Notes: generated by a model from the sequence alone, not told the origin. Positions 8,087 to 16,866 are shown, counted from the stretch's first letter. The stretch: 64,000 bases of DNA from VRUE01 sp963822295 (GCA_963822295.1 CAWGHD010000002.1:1550001-1614000), one strand, 5' to 3'. Numbers and translations: made by a program.

Positions 8087-8656
8087 CTAGGCGCGGGAGA
8101 GGTCTTTGCCGACCAAGCCCACGGAGACCAATGTCCAGCCGGCGAAGATCAGGTCTATGCCGACGAGGAGGCCGATGGCCCAGTCGGCGGAGCTGGGGAA
8201 CTCGACGAGGATGAGGAGGCCGATCAGGAGGCCGGCGAAGCCGCTGAGGCCGACGAGGCCGGCGTTGGTCTGGCCGCGGGCCATGAAGGCGGCGGCGACC
8301 CGGGTCAGGCCCATGAACACGAAGTAGATGCCGAGGATCAGGGTCAGGGTCCTGGTCCCGTCGTCGGGTTCGAAGATGAAGTAGAGGCCCACGGCGACGG
8401 TCAGGAGGGCCCAGAGCAGGCGCAGGACGACCGAGCCGATCGAGTGCGCCATGAAGGCCGCGGCGATCAGGAAGGCGCCCGAGATAAGCAGCACCCAGCC
8501 GACGAGGATCGCGGTCGTCACCGCGGCGACGGCCGGCACCAGGATCGCGACGACGCCGATCAAGATCGCGATCGCGCCGATCCAGATCAGCGGCTTCCAG
8601 CTCTTCGCCAGACCCTCGCGCACCTCCGGGTCCAAAGACGCTCCACCCATCTCCAT
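8087..8656 (-). CDS. HdeD-family integral membrane protein
   Basis: Small acid-resistance-type (HdeD/DUF308) membrane protein of 189 aa; its role is not defined biochemically. Six hydrophobic segments are visible in three pairs (starting near residues 20, 46, 78, 100, 135 and 160), matching the tandem two-helix repeats of the family. The start ATG at 8656 (MEMGGASLD) is supported by a TAGGGT box 6 nt upstream. It is transcribed towards glmU but separated from it by the palindromic repeat, so it is probably monocistronic. Confidence 0.85.
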   Translation of the reverse strand: MEMGGASLDPEVREGLAKSWKPLIWIGAIAILIGVVAILVPAVAAVTTAILVGWVLLISGAFLIAAAFMAHSIGSVVLRLLWALLTVAVGLYFIFEPDDGTRTLTLILGIYFVFMGLTRVAAAFMARGQTNAGLVGLSGFAGLLIGLLILVEFPSSADWAIGLLVGIDLIFAGWTLVSVGLVGKDLSRA

Positions 8657-8662
8657 GCGACG

Positions 8663-8668
8663 ACCCTA
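8663..8668 (-). promoter_or_regulatory. -10 box of hdeD-like gene (TAGGGT)
   Basis: TAGGGT ends 6 nt before the ATG at 8656, the same leaderless layout seen at many genes here. Confidence 0.5.
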
Positions 8669-8713
8669 TGCAGGGTCCCGGACGGGGTCAACCGCAGAGC
8701 AGCGGTGCGGCAG

Positions 8714-8785
8714 CTGGGGAGCCCGGACTTGAACCGGGATAGCTGGCTCCAAAGGCCAGAGGCTTACCGATTAGCCGACTCCCCA
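8714..8785 (-). tRNA. tRNA-Gln(TTG)
   Basis: A 72-nt cloverleaf on the minus strand. The acceptor stem is TGGGGAG paired with CTCCCCA plus discriminator G; the first pair is T-A, a glutamine identity feature. The D-stem is GGCT/AGCC. The anticodon stem CTGGC/GCCAG encloses the loop CTTTGGA with anticodon TTG (plus-strand 8750-8752). The T-arm is CCCGG-TTCAAGT-CCGGG. The 3' CCA is not encoded and must be added after transcription. Confidence 0.97.
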
Positions 8786-8821
8786 TCGAACCCAAAGCGT
8801 ATTGCCACAGACCCTGGGCAG

Positions 8822-10060
8822 CTACTCCTCGGTGGAGCGCGGCACCTTGCCCGCTTCGGCGCCCGGCTCGAGCGCCGGGCCGCGCGGCGAGGCGATGCCG
8901 AGGACGCGCATCGCCTTCAGCCCGAGGCCGAGCTTCTCGCGGCCCTCGGTCGCGGAGACATCGTGGCCGCAGAGCTCCTTCACGCGCTCGAGGCGGTAGC
9001 GGATCGTGTGCCGGTGGGTGAAGAGCTGTTTGGCGGTCGCGGCGACGTTGCCGTCGTTGTCGAGGTAGGCCTCGACCGTCGCGACCAGCTCGGTCTCGTA
9101 CTGCTCGTCGTAGGCCGACAGGGGCGCGACCGTCTCGGCATAGAAGCGCTCGAGCTCCCGCGGGTCCTCGCTGATCGCGGGCAGCAGCAGCCGGTAGGCG
9201 CCGGTGTCCTCGAAGGCGAGCAGGGGGCGGGCCTCGGCCTCGCCGACGTTGGCGGCGAGCCGGGCCTCGTTGCCGGCCCTGTAGAGGTCGACGGGATCGG
9301 CCGCGCGGCGGCTGTGGCCGATCGTCAGATGGAAGCCCGGCAGCCCGTCATCGAGCTCACGGGCGAGCCCGACGGCGGCGCGGGCGAGGCCGTCGTCGTC
9401 CGCGGCCGGGACGATCACCGCAAGCTGGGCCGCGGCGTCGCCCTCCTCGGCGCTCGCCAGCGCCCCGGCGGCGAGCGAGCGCAGCGCCCTCAGGGTCAGG
9501 GTCATGACGCGGGCGCGCCACTCGCCGGTCTGGGCGGCGCGCGGAGCGGCGCGGACGATCATCACTCCCGCCCCGGGCTCGAGGTCGGCGCCCATCTCCG
9601 CCGCGCGGGCGAGGATGTCGCCGCGGTCGGTCACCTCGCGGGCGAGGACGGCCTCGACGAAGGCGCCGGCGACCTCCTCGCTCTCCCACTCGGGCGAGCG
9701 GGCCCGCTCCAGCTCCAGCCCCAGCAGCGTGGTCACCATGCGGGAGATCGCGGGGTCGGGCTCGGCCGGGCTGCGGTAGCGGAGCTCGCCGACGACGTTG
9801 TCGGCGACCCGCAGCTCGACCGCGGTCACTCCCTCGCCTCCCGCGATCAGCTTCTTCTCCTGGTCCGACGACGCCCCGGCGACCGCCAGGACCGCGCTGG
9901 AGCGGTCGATCAGAGCGACGCTGGCATCCAGCGCCCTGGCCGCGGCGCGGGCGATGGCGGGCAGGCCGGCGCCCGACTCGATCGCCTCGGCGAGCGCGTC
10001 CAGGCTCCCGGGATCACCCTGCTTTGCAGGGGATTTCTTTCCTTTGGAGGCCGCCGGCAT
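8822..10060 (-). CDS. PucR/CdaR-type transcriptional regulator
   Basis: DNA-binding regulator of 412 aa. The N-terminal two thirds form a sensory region of GAF/GGDEF-like character with no visible ligand motif. The C-terminal helix-turn-helix (VEAYLDNDGNVAATAKQL then THRHTIRYRLERV, about residues 325-362) is the HTH_30 type seen in PucR, CdaR and SdaR. Target unknown. ATG 10060 is supported by a GATAAT box 6 nt upstream. The C-terminal tail beyond the HTH is Gly/Pro-rich. It lies alone between the tRNA and the ispE run. Confidence 0.85.
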   Translation of the reverse strand: MPAASKGKKSPAKQGDPGSLDALAEAIESGAGLPAIARAAARALDASVALIDRSSAVLAVAGASSDQEKKLIAGGEGVTAVELRVADNVVGELRYRSPAEPDPAISRMVTTLLGLELERARSPEWESEEVAGAFVEAVLAREVTDRGDILARAAEMGADLEPGAGVMIVRAAPRAAQTGEWRARVMTLTLRALRSLAAGALASAEEGDAAAQLAVIVPAADDDGLARAAVGLARELDDGLPGFHLTIGHSRRAADPVDLYRAGNEARLAANVGEAEARPLLAFEDTGAYRLLLPAISEDPRELERFYAETVAPLSAYDEQYETELVATVEAYLDNDGNVAATAKQLFTHRHTIRYRLERVKELCGHDVSATEGREKLGLGLKAMRVLGIASPRGPALEPGAEAGKVPRSTEE

Positions 10061-10066
10061 CCGCGC

Positions 10067-10072
10067 ATTATC
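10067..10072 (-). promoter_or_regulatory. -10 box of the PucR-type gene (GATAAT)
   Basis: GATAAT, close to the sigma-70 consensus, ends 6 nt before the ATG, so the mRNA is predicted to be leaderless. Confidence 0.55.
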
Positions 10073-10082
10073 CCCAGTCGGG

Positions 10083-10346
10083 CTAGCCGCTGAGGAAGTT
10101 GATGATCTGCGGGTAGTAGTAGACGATCACCAGCCCGACGATCACCCCGGTCACGACCAGCGCGGCGAGGACGACCAGGGAGAGGACGCCGGCGGCGGCC
10201 TTCTCCCAGATCCGGCCGTAGGCGCTGACCGCCGGGACCAGGATCAATCCGACGAACGCGACGAGCGTGATCAGCGCCGCGACGCCGAACAGCAGGTACT
10301 CATCTTCGATGTTCTGGAGCGCCAGCGGCAGCATCGTCGAAGGCAT
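10083..10346 (-). CDS. Small two-helix membrane protein, unknown
   Basis: An 87-residue hydrophobic protein with two long transmembrane segments (about 19-42 and 50-77) separated by SAYGRIWEKAAAG. It is not assigned to a family. It overlaps the end of the DedA-PAP2 gene by 47 bp from ATG 10346, or by 35 bp from ATG 10334. Both are unusually long overlaps, but no later start exists before the first helix. It is the last gene of the tatD-ksgA-ispE-dedA run, so it may be translated by coupling. Confidence 0.65.
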   Translation of the reverse strand: MPSTMLPLALQNIEDEYLLFGVAALITLVAFVGLILVPAVSAYGRIWEKAAAGVLSLVVLAALVVTGVIVGLVIVYYYPQIINFLSG

Positions 10347-11814
10347 TGTGCCGGACCGTCGAGATGATCAGCGCCACCGCCGCGCAGAGCGAGAAGCAGG
10401 CGGCTCCGAGCGCCCAGCCGGCATTGACGTCGCTGAGGTAGTGGACCCCGAGATAGACCCGTGAGAGGCCGATCAGCGCTGCCAGGGCGATTCCGGCGAC
10501 GACGACCAGGGCGCCGCGCGCCATCCCCGGGCGCAGGCGCATGACGATCGCCACGGCCAGCCAGACGTAGAAGGTCGAGTAGGCGGCGTGCCCGCTGGGG
10601 AAGGACGAGCCCGAGGTCTCCACCAGCCCGCCGTCCGGGCGCGGCCGGTCGATCGCGTCCTTGAGCTCGTGGACGCCGGCGAACACCGCCGCCAGCCCGA
10701 AGACGAGCACGCAGACCTCCGCCCAGCGCCTGCCGTAAGCGAGCAGGGCGGCGCCGATCCCCCCCAGCCCGAGGACGACCCAGGCCGAGCCGAGGCCGGT
10801 CACCCCCTTGGCGATGTCGACCAGCCAGTCCGTGCGCAGGCTCTCGACGACGTCCCGCGCCGTCAGGTCGCCCGGGGTCGGCCCCGGGTCTTCGCCGACG
10901 ATCACGACGTAGGCGACGAGCACGAAGGAGGAGACGGCGAGCACGGCCATCAGCGTCGTGAACTCCAGCCCGAAGGTCCCCCCCGGCGTCACCCGCTCCC
11001 AGAGGAAGCGGATCTGCGGCCTGAAGCGGCGCGCCAGGACGACGATCCAGCGAGTGGCGACGTGCGCCTCCATCCAGCGCACCGCGGCGCGCCGGTTCTC
11101 GGCGACGCGGAAATGGCGGCGCAGGGCGATCACGCCGATGATGAGGACGATCAGGGTGCCGAGCGCGAAGGCGCCTTTGCCGGCGTAGTCGAGCGCCGCG
11201 TCGATGTTTCGTGAGAAGACGTAGCCGACGATGAGCGCGCTGCTGGCCCAGAGGCCCGTGCCGAGGATGCTGTAGGGGACGAAGCCGCGATACGGCATCC
11301 CCGAGCTGCCCGCGACGAAGGGCGCGAAGGCGCGCACGAAGCCGATGAAGCGGCCGAGGAAGATCGTCTTGCCGCCGTGGCGGGAGAAGTAGTCGTCGAT
11401 CTGGTCGAGGCGCTCGTGGCTGACCCCGACACGCGGCCCGTTCTTCCTGAGGAACTCCCTGCCCAGCCGCCGGCCGACGAAGAAGCTGGTGCTGTCGCCG
11501 CAGAAGGCCATCGTCCAGCCGATCGCGATCAGCAGATAGATGTTGGTCTCCCCCTGGCCGGCGACCGCCCCGCCGAGGATCATCACCGTCTCGCCGGGGA
11601 CGACGAGGCCGACGAAGGCGCCGGTCTCCGCGAACGCGAAGAAGCCGACCAGGAGGTAGCTCCAGGCGCCGAGGGCGTGGGCGACGTCCTCGAGCAGCTT
11701 CTCGATGTCGACGAGCTCGGTGAAGGCGAGATAGACCGCGACCGCGACCGCGACGACCGCGACCCTCAGCGCCCACTTCCGCCACCCTTTCTCCGCGCCC
11801 CCCGGCAGCCTCAT
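10300..11814 (-). CDS. DedA-family / PAP2 phosphatase fusion membrane protein
   Basis: A 504-aa polytopic protein. Residues about 1-230 are DedA (SNARE-associated/VTT), with the family block ETGAFVGLVVPGE (near 65), GDSTSFFVGRRLG and GRFIGFVRAFAPFVAG. Residues about 270-490 are a PAP2 lipid phosphatase with all three signatures: KDAIDRPRP, PSGHAAYS and SRVYLGVHYLSD. The two parts suggest lipid-carrier or phospholipid transport coupled to dephosphorylation at the membrane, for example undecaprenyl-PP; this is inference. ATG 11814 overlaps the ispE stop by ATGA. Confidence 0.92.
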   Translation of the reverse strand: MRLPGGAEKGWRKWALRVAVVAVAVAVYLAFTELVDIEKLLEDVAHALGAWSYLLVGFFAFAETGAFVGLVVPGETVMILGGAVAGQGETNIYLLIAIGWTMAFCGDSTSFFVGRRLGREFLRKNGPRVGVSHERLDQIDDYFSRHGGKTIFLGRFIGFVRAFAPFVAGSSGMPYRGFVPYSILGTGLWASSALIVGYVFSRNIDAALDYAGKGAFALGTLIVLIIGVIALRRHFRVAENRRAAVRWMEAHVATRWIVVLARRFRPQIRFLWERVTPGGTFGLEFTTLMAVLAVSSFVLVAYVVIVGEDPGPTPGDLTARDVVESLRTDWLVDIAKGVTGLGSAWVVLGLGGIGAALLAYGRRWAEVCVLVFGLAAVFAGVHELKDAIDRPRPDGGLVETSGSSFPSGHAAYSTFYVWLAVAIVMRLRPGMARGALVVVAGIALAALIGLSRVYLGVHYLSDVNAGWALGAACFSLCAAVALIISTVRHNAFDDAAAGAPEHRR

Positions 11815-12635
11815 GGTGCGCCAGCCTCGCAGACGATCACGTCGTCCCGGTCGATCCGCTCGGCGGCGGCCCGGGCGGAGGGCAGGTCGTCGAAGAGGCC
11901 GAAGGCGGTCGGGCCGGAGCCGGTGAGGAGCGCCAGGGGAGCCCCCGCCTCGCGCAGCGCGTCCAGGGCCTCGCCGATCTCGGGGCGCAGCGACCGCGCC
12001 GCCGGCTCGAGGTCGTTCTCGAGCAGCTCGGCGTACTCGAGCGGCGAGGCGCCGGCGCCGGCGGCGGTCAGCGACCGCTGGGCCAGCGCCTCCAGCTCCT
12101 CGGCGCCGCGCCCGAGGCCGAGGCGGTCGGCCTCGGCGAAGACCTCGGCGGTGGATAGCCCGCCGCCGCCGGGCAGGAGGACGACCGCGTGCGATGCCGG
12201 GTCGGGCAGCCGGGCCACCCTCTCCCCCGCCCCCTGCACCAACGCAAGCGAGGGCGCGAGCTGCGAGGGCACGTCGGCCCCGAGCCCCGCCGCGAGCTCC
12301 TCGAGGCCGGCGACCTCGCCGGCGGCGAGCCGCAGGACGGCCGCCGCGTCGGCGGACCCGCCGCCGAGGCCCCCCGCCACGGGAATCCGCTTGGCGATCT
12401 CGATTCTCAGCGGCGGGTGCCCCCAGCCGTGCTCGCGCAGCGCGGCCAGGGCCCGCGCGGCCAGGTTCTCGCCCTCGACGCGCTCGCAGACGACCTCGTC
12501 GCGCTCCGCCTCCCCGACCTCGATCAGGTCGGCGAGTGTGAGCGGCTCGAACAGCGAGCAGAGCTCGTGCAGCCCGTCCTCGCGGCGCGGGCCGAGGAAG
12601 AGGCAGAGGTTGAGCTTGGCGGGGGCGAGGATCAT
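11811..12635 (-). CDS. ispE: 4-diphosphocytidyl-2-C-methyl-D-erythritol kinase
   Basis: ATP-dependent GHMP kinase of the MEP isoprenoid pathway. The 274-aa product begins MILAPAKLNLCLFLGPRRED (substrate-binding Lys/Asn strand). It has the ATP-binding PVAGGLGGGSADAAAVLRL near residue 90 and the C-terminal GHMP motif LALLTGSGPTAFGLF near 240. It overlaps ksgA upstream and the DedA-PAP2 gene downstream by ATGA each, giving tight coupling. ksgA-ispE is a conserved bacterial pair. A lipid-phosphate phosphatase immediately downstream fits isoprenoid carrier metabolism. Confidence 0.94.
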   Translation of the reverse strand: MILAPAKLNLCLFLGPRREDGLHELCSLFEPLTLADLIEVGEAERDEVVCERVEGENLAARALAALREHGWGHPPLRIEIAKRIPVAGGLGGGSADAAAVLRLAAGEVAGLEELAAGLGADVPSQLAPSLALVQGAGERVARLPDPASHAVVLLPGGGGLSTAEVFAEADRLGLGRGAEELEALAQRSLTAAGAGASPLEYAELLENDLEPAARSLRPEIGEALDALREAGAPLALLTGSGPTAFGLFDDLPSARAAAERIDRDDVIVCEAGAP

Positions 12636-13388
12636 GGGAGCTTCGCCGAGAGCGCGGCGAACTGCTCGGGCGCGAGCGACTCGGCGCGGGCGTCCTCGGG
12701 CAACCCGAGCTCGGCGAGGGCCGCCCGCGCCGGCGCCAGCGAGCCCGGCCGCGCGTGCTCCAGCGAGCGGGCCAGCGACTTGCGGCGGTGGGCGAAGGCG
12801 GCGCGGACGAGCTCGTGGGTCGCCGCGTCGGCGCCGGGCCCGGTGCGGCGCATGGAGAGGATCGCGGACTCGACCCTCGGCCTCGGGCGGAAGACCGCCG
12901 GGTCCACCGTCCGCAGCAGCCGCACCTCGCAGGCGAGCTGGGCGATCACGCTGGGCGAGCCGTAGGTGCGGTTGCCCGGACGCCGAGCGCAGCCGGTCGG
13001 CGATCTCGCGCTGGACCATCACCGTCCAGCTCGCCACCGACGGCAGCTGCTCGATCGTGCGCAGCAGGACGGGCGTCGCCACCGCGTAGGGAAGGTTGGC
13101 GACGACGCTGGTGGGCGCCGGGTCGAGCGCGCCGAAGTCGAGCTTCATCGCGTCGGCCCAGTGCAGCTCGACGTTCGGCATCGCCTCCACCTCGCCGAGA
13201 GCGGGAGCGAGGCCGCGGTCGATCTCGACGGCGTGCACGGTGGCGGCCGCGGCGGCGAGGCGCTCGGTCAGCACCCCTTCGCCGACCCCCACCTCGAGCA
13301 CCACCTCGCCGGGGCCGAGCGCGGCGTCGCGGACGATCGCGTCGAGCAGGTTCGGGTCGGCGAGGAAGTTCTGGCCGAGCCTCACCAT
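12632..13388 (-). CDS. ksgA: 16S rRNA dimethyladenosine transferase, one frameshift
   Basis: Dimethylates two adjacent adenosines in helix 45 of 16S rRNA. The N-terminal half begins MVRLGQNFLADPNLLDAIV, with the SAM-binding VVLEVGVGEGVLTE and catalytic NLPYAVATPVL (NLPY). After ADRLR the frame is lost: one extra base near 12975 moves the continuation (GNRTYGSPSV, then IAQLACEVRLLRTVDPAVFRP and HRRKSLARSLE) into another frame, ending at TGA 12632. Corrected length is about 250 aa, normal. The gene is essential-like and has intact flanks, so this is probably a sequencing error. It starts 10 bp after tatD. Confidence 0.9.
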
Positions 13389-13398
13389 CGCCGGCGCC

Positions 13399-14166
13399 TC
13401 ACCAGCCGAAGAGGGCCCGGGCGTTTGCCTCGACGGTCCGCTCCAGCTGCTCGTAGGTTTCGCCGCGGGCCTCGGCCACCGCGCGGGCGGTGGAGACGAC
13501 GTGGGCGGGCTCGTTGGGCTTGCCGCGCACCGGCTGCGGCGCCAGGTAGGGGGCGTCGGTCTCGACCAGGAGCAGCTCGGAGGGGAGCGCCGCGGCGGCC
13601 TCGCGCAGCGCGTCGGACTTGGGGAAGGTGACGATCCCGGAGAACGAGCAGAACCAGCCGCGCTCGATCGCGTCGTCCACGCGCCAGGGGGCGAGGAAGC
13701 AGTGGAGGATCACGGTGACGCCGGCGGCGCGCGCGTCGAGGATCTCGAAGACCTCGTCGGTGGCGCTGGTCTCCCCATCCGGGTCGCGGGCGTGGATCAC
13801 GACCGGCAGGGCGCGCTCGCGGGCGATCTCGATCTGGGCCTCGAAAGCGCGCCGCTGCTCGGCCCTCGTCGCCGACTCCCGGTAGTGGTCGATCCCGGTC
13901 TCGCCGATCGCCCGCACCTTCTCGTGCCCGGAGAGGCGCAGGATCTCGGCCTCGAGCTCGTCGCCGAACTCGTTCGCCGAGGTCGGGTGCGAGCCGACCG
14001 ACGCGAAGACCTCCTCGTGGCGCTCGGCCTGGGCGATCGCGGTCGGGTTGGAGTCGGCGCCGAGGCCGACGTTGAGCATCCGCGTCACGCCCGCCTCGCG
14101 CGCGGCGGCGACGAGATCCTCCTCGTCGCCCTCGCAGAGGAAGAGGTGGGTGTGGGAGTCGATCAT
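13399..14166 (-). CDS. tatD: TatD-family metal-dependent hydrolase
   Basis: TIM-barrel metallo-hydrolase of the TatD DNase/D-aminoacyl-tRNA deacylase family, 255 aa. Metal ligands are visible: SHTHLF (residues 4-9), GETGIDHY (near 92), VVIHARD (near 127), LHCF (near 152) and VETDAPYLAP (near 205). The start ATG 14166 is supported by a TAGACT box 8 nt upstream. It heads the operon tatD-ksgA-ispE-DedA/PAP2 and is divergent from the hydroxy-acid oxidase gene across 35 bp. Confidence 0.93.
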   Translation of the reverse strand: MIDSHTHLFLCEGDEEDLVAAAREAGVTRMLNVGLGADSNPTAIAQAERHEEVFASVGSHPTSANEFGDELEAEILRLSGHEKVRAIGETGIDHYRESATRAEQRRAFEAQIEIARERALPVVIHARDPDGETSATDEVFEILDARAAGVTVILHCFLAPWRVDDAIERGWFCSFSGIVTFPKSDALREAAAALPSELLLVETDAPYLAPQPVRGKPNEPAHVVSTARAVAEARGETYEQLERTVEANARALFGW

Positions 14167-14174
14167 CTCGCGCC

Positions 14175-14194
14175 AGTCTAGGCTCGAATAGCCT
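14175..14194. promoter_or_regulatory. Back-to-back -10 boxes for tatD and the hydroxy-acid oxidase gene
   Basis: The 35-bp divergent gap holds TAGACT for tatD (14175-14180, minus, 8 nt before ATG) and TAGCCT for the oxidase gene (14189-14194, plus, 7 nt before GTG). A small inverted repeat AGGCT-N5-AGCCT (14180-14194) overlaps both. Both messages would be leaderless, and the two promoters cannot easily be occupied together. Confidence 0.5.
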
Positions 14195-14201
14195 TGCCCC
14201 C

Positions 14202-15357
14202 GTGCCCAACCCGGCGGACTTCTACGTTGAGATCTACGGCAGGGGAATGGCCGGCGAGACGCCGGCGATTCCGGTGCCGGTCGAGGATCTCGAGCGACTC
14301 GCCCGCGAGACGATGCCGGAGAAGGCTGCGAACTACGTCTTCGCCGGGGCCGGTACCGAGGACACGATGGCCGCCAACCGCGAGGCGTTCCGGCGGCGGC
14401 GGATCGTGCCGCGGATGCTGCGCGACGTCGCCGAGCGCGACCTCTCGACCACGGTGCTCGGGACCGAGATGCCGGCCCCGCTGCTGCTCGCCCCGATCGG
14501 CGTGCAGAAGGCCGTCCACGAGGAGGGTGAGCTGGGCTCGGCGCGGGCGGCGGCGGCGATCGGGCTGCCGATGATCGCGAGCACCGCCTCCCACCACACG
14601 CTGGAGGAGATCGCCGAGGCGAGCGGCGAGGGGCCGCGCTGGTTCCAGCTCTACTGGCCCAACGACCCCGAGCTGCTCGAGAGCTTCGTCGGCCGCGCCG
14701 AGGCGGCCGGCTACGGGGCGATCGTCGTCACCGTCGACACCTTCATCCCCGGCTGGAAGCCGCGCGACCTGCAGCAGGCCTGGCTGCCCTTCCTCGAAGG
14801 CAGCGGCAACGCCAACTACTTCCAGGACCCGGTCTTCCGCGCCGGCGCTCGAGCAGACGCCCGAGGAGGACCTCGGCGCGGCGACCGGGCACTACCTCGG
14901 CGTGCTCGCGAACCCCGCCCTCACCTGGGACGACCTCGCCCGGCTGCGCGAGCTGACCGAGCTCCCGGTCGTCGTCAAGGGAATCCAGCACGTCGACGAC
15001 GCCCGCGAGGCGGCGAGCCGCGGCGTCGACGGGGTCGTCGTCTCCAACCACGGCGGGCGCCAGGTCGACGGGGCGCTGGGCTCGCTCGACGCGCTCGCCC
15101 CGATCGCCGAGGCGGTCGGCGAGGAGCTGGCCGTCCTCTTCGACAGCGGCGTCCGCGGCGGCGCCGACGTCTACAAGGCGCTCGCCCTCGGCGCCGACGC
15201 CGTCTGCCTCGGCCGCCCCTACGTCTGGGGCCTCGCCCTCGACGGCCAGGCGGGGGTCGAAACGGTGCTGAAGATGGTCCTCGCCGAGCTCGACCTGACG
15301 ATGGCGCTGACCGGCCACACCCGGCCCGGGGAGCTCGGCCCCGACGCCCTCGCCTAA
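14202..15357 (+). CDS. FMN-dependent alpha-hydroxy-acid oxidizing protein (lactate 2-monooxygenase type), one frameshift
   Basis: Oxidises an L-2-hydroxy acid such as lactate using FMN. The N-terminal part starts MPNPADFYVEIYGRG and has YVFAGAGTEDTMAANREAF, LLAPIGVQKAVH and WFQLYWPNDPE. After FQDPVFRAG one extra base near 14847 shifts the frame; the rest continues as LEQTPEEDLGAATGHYLG, PVVVKGIQHVDDAREA, the active-site SNHGGRQVDGALGSLDAL (catalytic His and Arg) and the FMN-phosphate region DSGVRGGADVYKALALGAD. Corrected length is about 384 aa. Substrate is assigned only to family level. It ends 9 bp before the convergent metG stop. Confidence 0.87.
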
Positions 15358-15366
15358 GAACCTGTT

Positions 15367-16866
15367 CTAGGCCTCGATCTTGGGGAAGAGCTGCGCGACC
15401 CGCTCGACCCGCTGCCCGCCCGGGCGCGAGCCGAGCTCGGCCAGGGCGGTCGACTCCTCGCCGAGCGCGGCCAGCAGCTTCTCGCTCGCCCGCGGCAGGT
15501 AGGGGACGAGCATCAGGGTCGTCACCCGAACTCCCTCGCAGAGGTTGTAGAGGACCTCGTCGAGGCGCTCGGGGTCGGCCTCGTCCTTGGCCAGCTCCCA
15601 GGGCTTCGTCTCCTCGACGTAGCGGTTGAGCCGCCGGACCAGCTTCCAGGCCTCCTCCAGCGCCTGGCTCAGCTCCGCCCGGTCGAGCAGCTCTTCGAAG
15701 CGCGGCAGGACGCCCTCGAAGTCCTCGCCGAGGACCGCGTCGAGCGCCGCCTCCGGCACCACGCCGTCCCGGTAGCGGTCGACCATCGCCAGCACCCGGC
15801 TCGCCAGGTTGCCGTAGTCGTTGGCCAGCTCGGTCTCGTAGCGGGCCTCGAACCCGGCCGTCGAGATCGAGCCGTCCTGGCCGAAGCTGACCTCGCGGAA
15901 GAGGTAGAAGCGCAGCGCGTCGGCGCCGAAGCGGTCGATCACGACGAAGGGGTCGAGGACGTTGCCGAGCGACTTCGACATCTTCTTCTCGCCCATCAGC
16001 AGGAAGCCGTGGATCGTCATCCGGCGCGGCAGCTCGAGCTCGGCGGCCATCAGCAGGGCGGGCCAGATCACGGCGTGGAACTTGAGGATGTCCTTGCCGA
16101 TCACGTGCAGGTCTGGTGGCCAATAGCGACTTGTCAGATCCTCCCGCGGGCGCGCAAATGAGAGCGCCGTGTAGTAGTTGAGCAGCGCGTCGAACCAGAC
16201 GTACATCCGCTGCGAGGGGTCCCAGGGCAGCTCCATCCCCCACTTCAGGGTCGGGCGCGAGAGCGAGACGTCCTCGAGGCCCTGCTTGACGAAGGCGACC
16301 GCCTCGTTGCGGCGGGAGTCGGGGACGACGAAGTCCGGTCGCTCCTCGTACAGCGCCTCGAGCCGCTCCTGGAAGGCGGAGAGCCGGAAGAACCAGTTCT
16401 CCTCGCGAACCTTCTCGAGCTCGATCTCGTGGATCGGGCAGGTCTGGCCCGGGCCCAGCTCGCGTTCGGTTTTGAAGTCGGCGCAGCGCGGGCAGTACCA
16501 GCCCTCGTAGGTGCCCTTGTTCACCCAGCCGTTGTCGTAGACGCGCTGGATCACCTCGGCGACCCGGTCTTTGTGGCGCGGGTCGGAGGTGCGGATGAAG
16601 AAGTCGTTGGTCGCGTCGATGATCGGCATCAGCTCGCGGAACTTCTCGGCGTTGCGGTCGGCCAGCTCCTGCGGGCTGATCCCCTCGCGCTCGGCCGCGG
16701 TCTCGATCGGCTCGCCGTGCTCGTCGGTCCCGGTCAGGAAGAAGACGTCCTCGCCGCGCTGGCGCATGTGGCGGGCGAGCACGTCCGCCGCCATCGTCGA
16801 GTAGGCATGGCCGAGATGCGGCTCGGCGTTCACGTAATAGATCGGGGTGGTCACGTAGTAGCTCAT
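15367..16866 (-). CDS. metG: Methionyl-tRNA synthetase
   Basis: Charges tRNA-Met. A class I synthetase of 499 aa with the HIGH-type motif HLGH (residues 17-20), a single Cys pair in the connective domain (WYCPRCADFK) followed by CPIHEIE, YVWFDALLNYY, and the KMSKS loop (MGEKKMSKSLGN, near 300). The C-terminal helical anticodon-binding domain is present (VEETKPWELAKDEAD). There is no C-terminal EMAP-type extension. It follows rsmI by 10 bp, an arrangement seen in many bacteria where rsmI, metG and tatD cluster. Confidence 0.96.
   Translation of the reverse strand: MSYYVTTPIYYVNAEPHLGHAYSTMAADVLARHMRQRGEDVFFLTGTDEHGEPIETAAEREGISPQELADRNAEKFRELMPIIDATNDFFIRTSDPRHKDRVAEVIQRVYDNGWVNKGTYEGWYCPRCADFKTERELGPGQTCPIHEIELEKVREENWFFRLSAFQERLEALYEERPDFVVPDSRRNEAVAFVKQGLEDVSLSRPTLKWGMELPWDPSQRMYVWFDALLNYYTALSFARPREDLTSRYWPPDLHVIGKDILKFHAVIWPALLMAAELELPRRMTIHGFLLMGEKKMSKSLGNVLDPFVVIDRFGADALRFYLFREVSFGQDGSISTAGFEARYETELANDYGNLASRVLAMVDRYRDGVVPEAALDAVLGEDFEGVLPRFEELLDRAELSQALEEAWKLVRRLNRYVEETKPWELAKDEADPERLDEVLYNLCEGVRVTTLMLVPYLPRASEKLLAALGEESTALAELGSRPGGQRVERVAQLFPKIEA

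Noticed and set aside
11811..13388. 525-aa apparent KsgA-IspE fusion
   Set aside because: Produced by a single-base frameshift in ksgA; ispE has its own ATG overlapping the true ksgA stop.
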